Source: Pyrus communis (Eukaryota; Streptophyta; Magnoliopsida; Rosales; Rosaceae). Taken from it: 64,000 bases of DNA. Below the pieces are notes generated by a model that saw nothing but the letters and a program-made list of their open reading frames with translations, ran no database searches and was not told the DNA's origin. The stretch's first letter is position 1, and every line of letters begins with the position of its first letter. Below, piece after piece: positions 59,260 through 64,000 of this stretch. A program made the translations under genes and the position numbers. The stretch spans positions 16,477,807 to 16,541,806 of the forward strand of contig NC_084815.1 in NCBI RefSeq assembly GCF_963583255.1. The letters run 5' to 3'.

Positions 59260-60933
59260 TACTTAAATTTTCTCCTATGTTTTACCCTCAACCAGTCCTT
59301 GTTAGCGGCTGTTAGATTTCAACAGGTATTAATCAAGTTCTTGTTCGTCCCCAAAAAAGGATGCTACGCAATTCAAGGTGGATTTGAATGATATTTCAGC
59401 CAAACCTAATTTACCACTCAATCTCTATATATATGTATATATTAGTTGATGCCATGGTTGTTGGCTGGGTCGATTTTTTTGGTTTCTTGAGTCTTCAATC
59501 TTTTGGTGGCGGGGTTTGAAGAAAAGTTATTTTTTTATTAAATTGTGAATATTCAATCTATAATTGAAACAAAGACAAAAATATATGCAGATCTACAACA
59601 TCAATCCGGGTTCAAGCCAAACTGAAAAATTGCAATGAGAATAGCTATCAACAATTGGAGTTGGAATTACATTTGTAAAGCTTGTTGTATTCATCAAGCT
59701 TGTCGTAATACACATTCCAAACACACACGGGACACATCCGCTGTCATACCAATTGCAGTGTTTGAAGAAGAAAATGACGATTGTTGTTTGATGTCTGGGT
59801 TCGAAGAGGAAGACGATGATTACTTTAAGACCATCTCTACATGAGATGTCAAAAATGTCACATACACATATAACAATAATAAATGAAATACCATTTACTG
59901 CAACCGAGATGTCATAGATGACATAAAAAGAAGGCTAAACTGTTATGAACAAAGATGTGTCAAATTTGAAGCTGCCTTCAAATTTGATATTTAAGTATTA
60001 TTTTATTATTTTTAAACCAGCAACACAACTTTTTTTATTATTTTTGTTTAAAAAGAAAAACATAAATGAAACAATAAATTTTGGCATATTGGGTGGAAGA
60101 AAAATATTGACAATATGTCAAATTGTCAAGTCAACCATTAAATTGAAATTTGATGTTTTAAATTTGACGCCTCATGCTTTAAGTTTTTTGTTTTTCTTCA
60201 TTTTCTTGTTTTTGAATTTTTGAAACACTCTTCTTAAGAAAAAGAAAAAAAACTAAAAAAATTCTTTAATCTACATGGAATCATAATATTTAGAGTGGGG
60301 GGCCACACAATGTGCCACGTACATTAGTATACTAATAACATTTTTAACAAAATTCATATAGAAGACGACATTGATTTGCAACACTTAAATTTAGACAAGA
60401 TATTGATTGATTTTCAATTTCAAATATCGTCTTCATTGAGTGAATTAATTTCATGAACCATTTGTAATAAAAACTCTAATTTTGCAATTTTACCAAAACA
60501 AATTTTCTCTTTGGGACTTGGGAGGAAGGGATGGTGGGGTTGATCCCTCTAATGTTTCATAAACACCATGATTGTCGAATCATAACAATCCAAACTAGAC
60601 AAGTACATTTATGTATTAGTGCTAATTAATTGACTTGTATAAGAACATAGGGATACGGTTAATTCACAATAAACCAAAAAACTAATAATTAATTATGGTT
60701 AAACCTAATTAATTAATAATCAGTACTCGAAGTTCTCTCTATTTTTTGTGGCTCAAAAAATGGACATCTAGGAGATGATGATGCTGATTGACTTGTATAT
60801 ATCTCTAACATAAGGTTAAGAAACCGTACAAATTGCAAATATAAAAAAAAATGTTTGGAAATATCGTGGTTTGAGAACCTAAAAAACATGAAATATATGA
60901 TTAGTTATATGGAGCTCAGATACTAAGAACATG

Positions 60934-60970
<37 letters not shown>

Positions 60971-61900
60971 GTATTTGTCGAATTGCATGTAGTCTTTGCT
61001 AATTGTTTTTTTTTTTAATTATTTAATTATTTATTTATTTTTTTATGTATGGTTTCATACGGCTAGCTCCTAATTAAGCACTCCAAGAAACCCACAATTA
61101 ATTTATTTTTAATTTATTATTTTTTAAGATTTTTTATGTTGTGAATCCAAATGCACAAATGCCCATTTCTTCTTAAGCATCAATTGGATCTCAAAACACA
61201 AGTTTCAATATATCATAGAAGGTGGGCACAAATAAAGCTAATGTGAGTTTTTATTTGTAATTTTATTATAGTTTTTACATGTTCCCTAATCTTCAAGATA
61301 TTTTAGGTTTTGATGTTTAATTTGGGTACCTTTTAGCATACTTGTAGGATAGGTTTTACTTTCACCTTAATGGTGAACACAATCATAGGAGGTTTAAAAA
61401 GACACAAATATGCGAATGGTTTCACTTGTGATCTAAAGATTGTTATTTGGTTGATTGTTTCGCTTCTGTATCTTTCAAAAGAAAAAAAAAGAATTTCTAA
61501 AAGCTGTTTCCTGAATTCAAAAGAAAATACTTGGGTTCTCCCAATAACCAAAAATTTCCATTACTCCCTAACTAGTCTATTGCAAGAAAGCTTACTTGTA
61601 ACCAGCCCTCTTAGCGCACTCATCAATTTCCAGGGATGTAAACATTTTATTGGTCTTTTTTCAGTCAATCTGATCTGCAACATAGTTATGACAAAGAACA
61701 TGATGACAAATGATCTTGCCTTTAATCCAATCTAGAAAGTTTGTTCTTTATAATCGTTACTTTATCTGTTGTATTTGTTCTGACAGATGATTTAGGTGGA
61801 TTTTTTAGCATAAAATTTGATAACTAACCACATTTAGTACCACGAAATGATTTTCAGCCTACCTTTTCTTACTCAAACTTAACCAAAAAATCATGCAAAA
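59260..61900. other. Spacer with microsatellite, no supported gene
   Basis: AT-rich. It holds the diverged ATTGATTTGC repeat at 60345-60480 and a (TC)n tract at 60937-60968. The longest frame (61370-61735, 121 codons) has no recognisable domain or splice context, so I do not annotate it. Confidence 0.4.
60937..60968. repeat. (TC)n microsatellite
   Basis: About 32 bases of pure TC/CT. Confidence 0.9.
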
Positions 61901-61919
61901 ATTCTAAAATGCCCTTGGG

Positions 61920-62250
61920 TTAAAACAACTCGTGCGTCCCTTTTCTTGACAGCCAAACGCTCGTTCTCCTCGTCCTCACTGGGACACCCCGCTCAGTCGG
62001 CTTGTTGGGCGTCGCCGTCGCTGCAGCTGTGGATGCATTTCGAATCACCTGCGATATCCACCGTTGATGTATCACCAATCGCCAAAACTCGTCTTTTGTC
62101 ATGGAAACTTTATCATCATCGTCTTTATTGTTGATGCCCTTAAGCATGACGATCCTGCTGAAACCCTTGAGCGAGATCCACTGGAATCCAATGTTCGCGC
62201 AAGACGATGCTGTTATATCGTAGGTGACGATTCTCCATTTCTCCTGAAGA
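61920..62250 (-). CDS. Unassigned minus-strand frame, possible gene fragment
   Basis: A GC-richer island on the minus strand stays open for about 110 codons to TAA at 61920-61922. It reads QEKWRIVTYDITASS, GFQWISLKGFSRIVMLKG, SMTKDEFWRLVIHQRWISQV and ends RKGTHELF. A Met is available at 62147. Composition is more gene-like than the surroundings, and the residues are not low-complexity. I do not recognise the family. It may be one exon of a gene, a processed fragment or chance. No start context or splice sites stand out. Confidence 0.3.
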
Positions 62251-62299
62251 TTAGGGGAAAAAAGGGGGAAGGGAAATTAGTGTTGTAAATAAAGGGTAT

Positions 62300-63490
62300 T
62301 TTAAAACTTTTATATGGATTTTTTATTATATTTGTGAGAATTGTAAAAAATAGACTAAAAATCATTTCATAGTACAAAGTATGACTAGTTCTCAAAATTT
62401 CGCTGGCTCTTGACCTTGAGCGTGTATTCTTTTTATGCTCTTAGCATCGTTTTTTTACACCAAAAAAAGCTATGTGACCGATAAAAAATAAGGGATTTTA
62501 ACGAAAAAACTTCGGTACTGTTCACTTTAACGAAAAATCATATTTTTACACTAAAAAGTCAAACATGATATTATTCACTTTACCCTTTATTTTGTCTTTA
62601 TCGTTAAAACTCAAAGTTTTCAAACTTTTTTCATTAGTTTTCCATAAAAAACACGGGAGGTGGTTTTTAATCACCTTTTATAGTTGCTCACACACACTTT
62701 TTATTTTGGTCATCAATTATAATATAAAAAAGGCTAACTTAAACATGGGTGTGTCAAAAAAATGTAGAGTGTGTGTTTATCATTTCCTTTGAGATCCTGT
62801 ATTGATGATGAATAACCTCAAATGGTTGGCCGGGGAACAAATCTTTTGTTTATTTACATGATTTTTTAAAAAAAATAAAATAAAAAAGAGGACCAGCTAA
62901 TGGCCATGCCACGATAGTCCACTTTTATGAGAGCTAGAAAGACTCACATAGGCATTTCAGCCTTCCTCTACTCACCATCGTGTGATTCACTTGGTTGTAT
63001 CTTGTATGTGTTGTAGTTTTTATTTAAATTTTGTGTCTATATTGTTGAAACAAAATTTGTGATTGTTTTTTTTTTAAAGTAGCCAAATTCCCACTTTGTT
63101 GCCATTCCTTATTTATACACACACACACACACACATTGCTATTTTTGCCCGTATCCAATTATAAAAAGGGATTTGCACCCACTAATTTTTTTTGTTTTGT
63201 TGATAATTATAAGAATTAATGTTGCCATCCATCATAATCGGAAGTTCGTAGTACATGAATGCAAGCAATAGCAGATGAGACATAATCCAAATTTGGTCAT
63301 ACAACAAAGCGGCAAATTGTTGCAAATTCTCCAACTTGTGGTTCTTAGGTTGCTCCGTCTTATCTTTGAACGCCCGATTGTTATCATGAGATCTAGTTTT
63401 AAATTTCTATTGCATTATAAAGACATAGCATTACAAACAAATAGCTTACTTATAGTTAAAATTCAACAAGAATACAAACCATCTTTCTCC
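62300..63490. other. Spacer with a small MITE-like repeat and (CA)n
   Basis: It contains a repeat-like segment at 62490-62650 and a (CA)n tract at 63115-63134. No gene is supported. Confidence 0.4.
62490..62650. repeat. MITE-like segment with TTTTAACGAAAAA motifs
   Basis: GGGATTTTAACGAAAAAACT, TTCACTTTAACGAAAAATCA, TTTACACTAAAAAGTCAA and, toward the right, TTTATCGTTAAAACTCAAAG. The right end is partly inverse to the left (TTTTAACGATAAA). I associate this motif order with a common apple-type MITE, from memory. Confidence 0.4.
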
Positions 63491-63499
63491 TAAGTTTTA

Positions 63500-63843
63500 T
63501 AAAACAAAGGCTTTTTAGTCAAAATGGTCCCTGAGATTGTCATAACTCTTCACTTTGATCTCTGAGATTTAAAATTGATAGAAGCGGTCCCTGTGATTGT
63601 CCATTGTAATCATTTTGATTATTCTGTGAAAAATATCCATTAAATTGAAGAAACTACTAGTTCAAGGGGATGAGTTGATTTGACAAAAATACTCTCAATT
63701 TAACAGAGATTACTCACAAGATGACCAAAATGATTGACGGTGAATAATCTTAGGGACCACTTCTATTGACTTTAAATTTTAGGATCAAAGTGGGGAGTTA
63801 TACCAATTTCAGAAATCATTTTGGATAAAAAGCCTAAAACATA
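63500..63843. mobile_element. Mutator-type MITE, 326 bp, with 9-bp target duplication
   Basis: The element is 63509-63834. The left end (GGCTTTTTAGTCAAAATGG, ATAACTC, CACTTTGATC) and the reverse complement of the right end (GGCTTTTTATCCAAAATGA, ATAACTCCCCACTTTGATC) match. The match continues through AGTGGTCCC-type sequence for nearly half the element. The flanks are TAAAACAAA (63500-63508) and TAAAACATA (63835-63843), a 9-bp duplication with one change, typical of Mutator-like elements. Non-coding. Confidence 0.75.
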
Positions 63844-64000
63844 TCTCAAAGGATCGAAACAAAACAAGAAAAAAAAAAAGAATTATAAGAAAGAAAGACA
63901 ACAAGTTGCCTAATAAGACAGGCTATTGGAAGGAAACTCTCATAAAACGGGAATTCTCCATAGACTCTGTCCCCTTTGTTTTTCTTCTTTTGCACAATAT

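Noticed and set aside
59635..59844. A 69-codon frame with an acidic end
   Set aside because: Short, no recognised motif, and surrounded by repeat-like spacer. Evidence is too weak for a gene call.
61370..61735. A 121-codon plus-strand frame as a gene
   Set aside because: No domain, splice context or composition shift. It sits in AT-rich spacer and overlaps a frame on the other strand.

Overview
The window is nuclear DNA from a eudicot, most likely a woody Rosaceae of the apple/pear type. The evidence is AT-rich intergenic sequence, split genes with GT-AG introns, and a Cassandra-type LTR carrying 5S rRNA-like sequence. It also holds several inverted-repeat elements of kinds I associate with apple and pear. 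The species assignment is inference. I see no operons, CRISPR arrays, phage or other bacterial-type systems.

Five host protein-coding genes and one tRNA gene can be supported. From left to right they are: (1) the 3' part of a GT31 beta-1,3-galactosyltransferase (454-1964, +); (2) a G-box-binding bZIP factor of 285 aa that lacks the usual proline-rich N-terminal half (3887-6354, +); (3) a 297-aa glucose-6-phosphate 1-epimerase-like protein in seven exons (10149-12471, +); (4) an initiator tRNA-Met gene (13036-13107, -) with a decayed second copy 0.6 kb further on; (5) a 629-aa LRR receptor-like pseudokinase in two coding exons (20455-23329, +); (6) a 148-aa ubiquitin-conjugating enzyme E2 of the UBC8/9/10/28 group in four exons (27703-31039, +). 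These genes are unrelated in function and show no sign of acting together.

Transposable elements make up much of the rest. From 6.4 to 19 kb there are a tRNA-derived SINE with target-site duplication, several inverted-repeat elements, a Cassandra LTR with a partial tandem copy inside another repeat, and a non-autonomous PIF/Harbinger-type element. From 23.8 to 26.4 kb there are tandem arrays and a rearranged Ty3/gypsy chromovirus remnant. From 32.4 to 39.2 kb lies a decayed Ty1/copia element on the minus strand. From 39.4 to 41 kb lies a non-autonomous hAT element with a perfect 8-bp target duplication. From 45.1 to 46.8 kb is a Harbinger-type element carrying only a broken Myb-like ORF1.

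From 48.7 to 58.6 kb there is a three-level nest. A chromovirus-type solo LTR is flanked by AGGAA. It is interrupted by an antisense, internally deleted LTR element whose primer-binding site matches tRNA-iMet, and that element is in turn interrupted by a 1.7-kb solo LTR flanked by ATGAC. From 58.6 to 64 kb there are small inverted-repeat elements, microsatellites, one unassigned minus-strand reading frame and a 326-bp Mutator-type MITE.

Nothing I would call a new biological system was found. The most informative observations are the nested LTR structure with readable target duplications, the ORF1-only Harbinger element beside a short relative, the short GBF-type bZIP gene, and the link between the tRNA-iMet gene and the primer-binding site in the same window.
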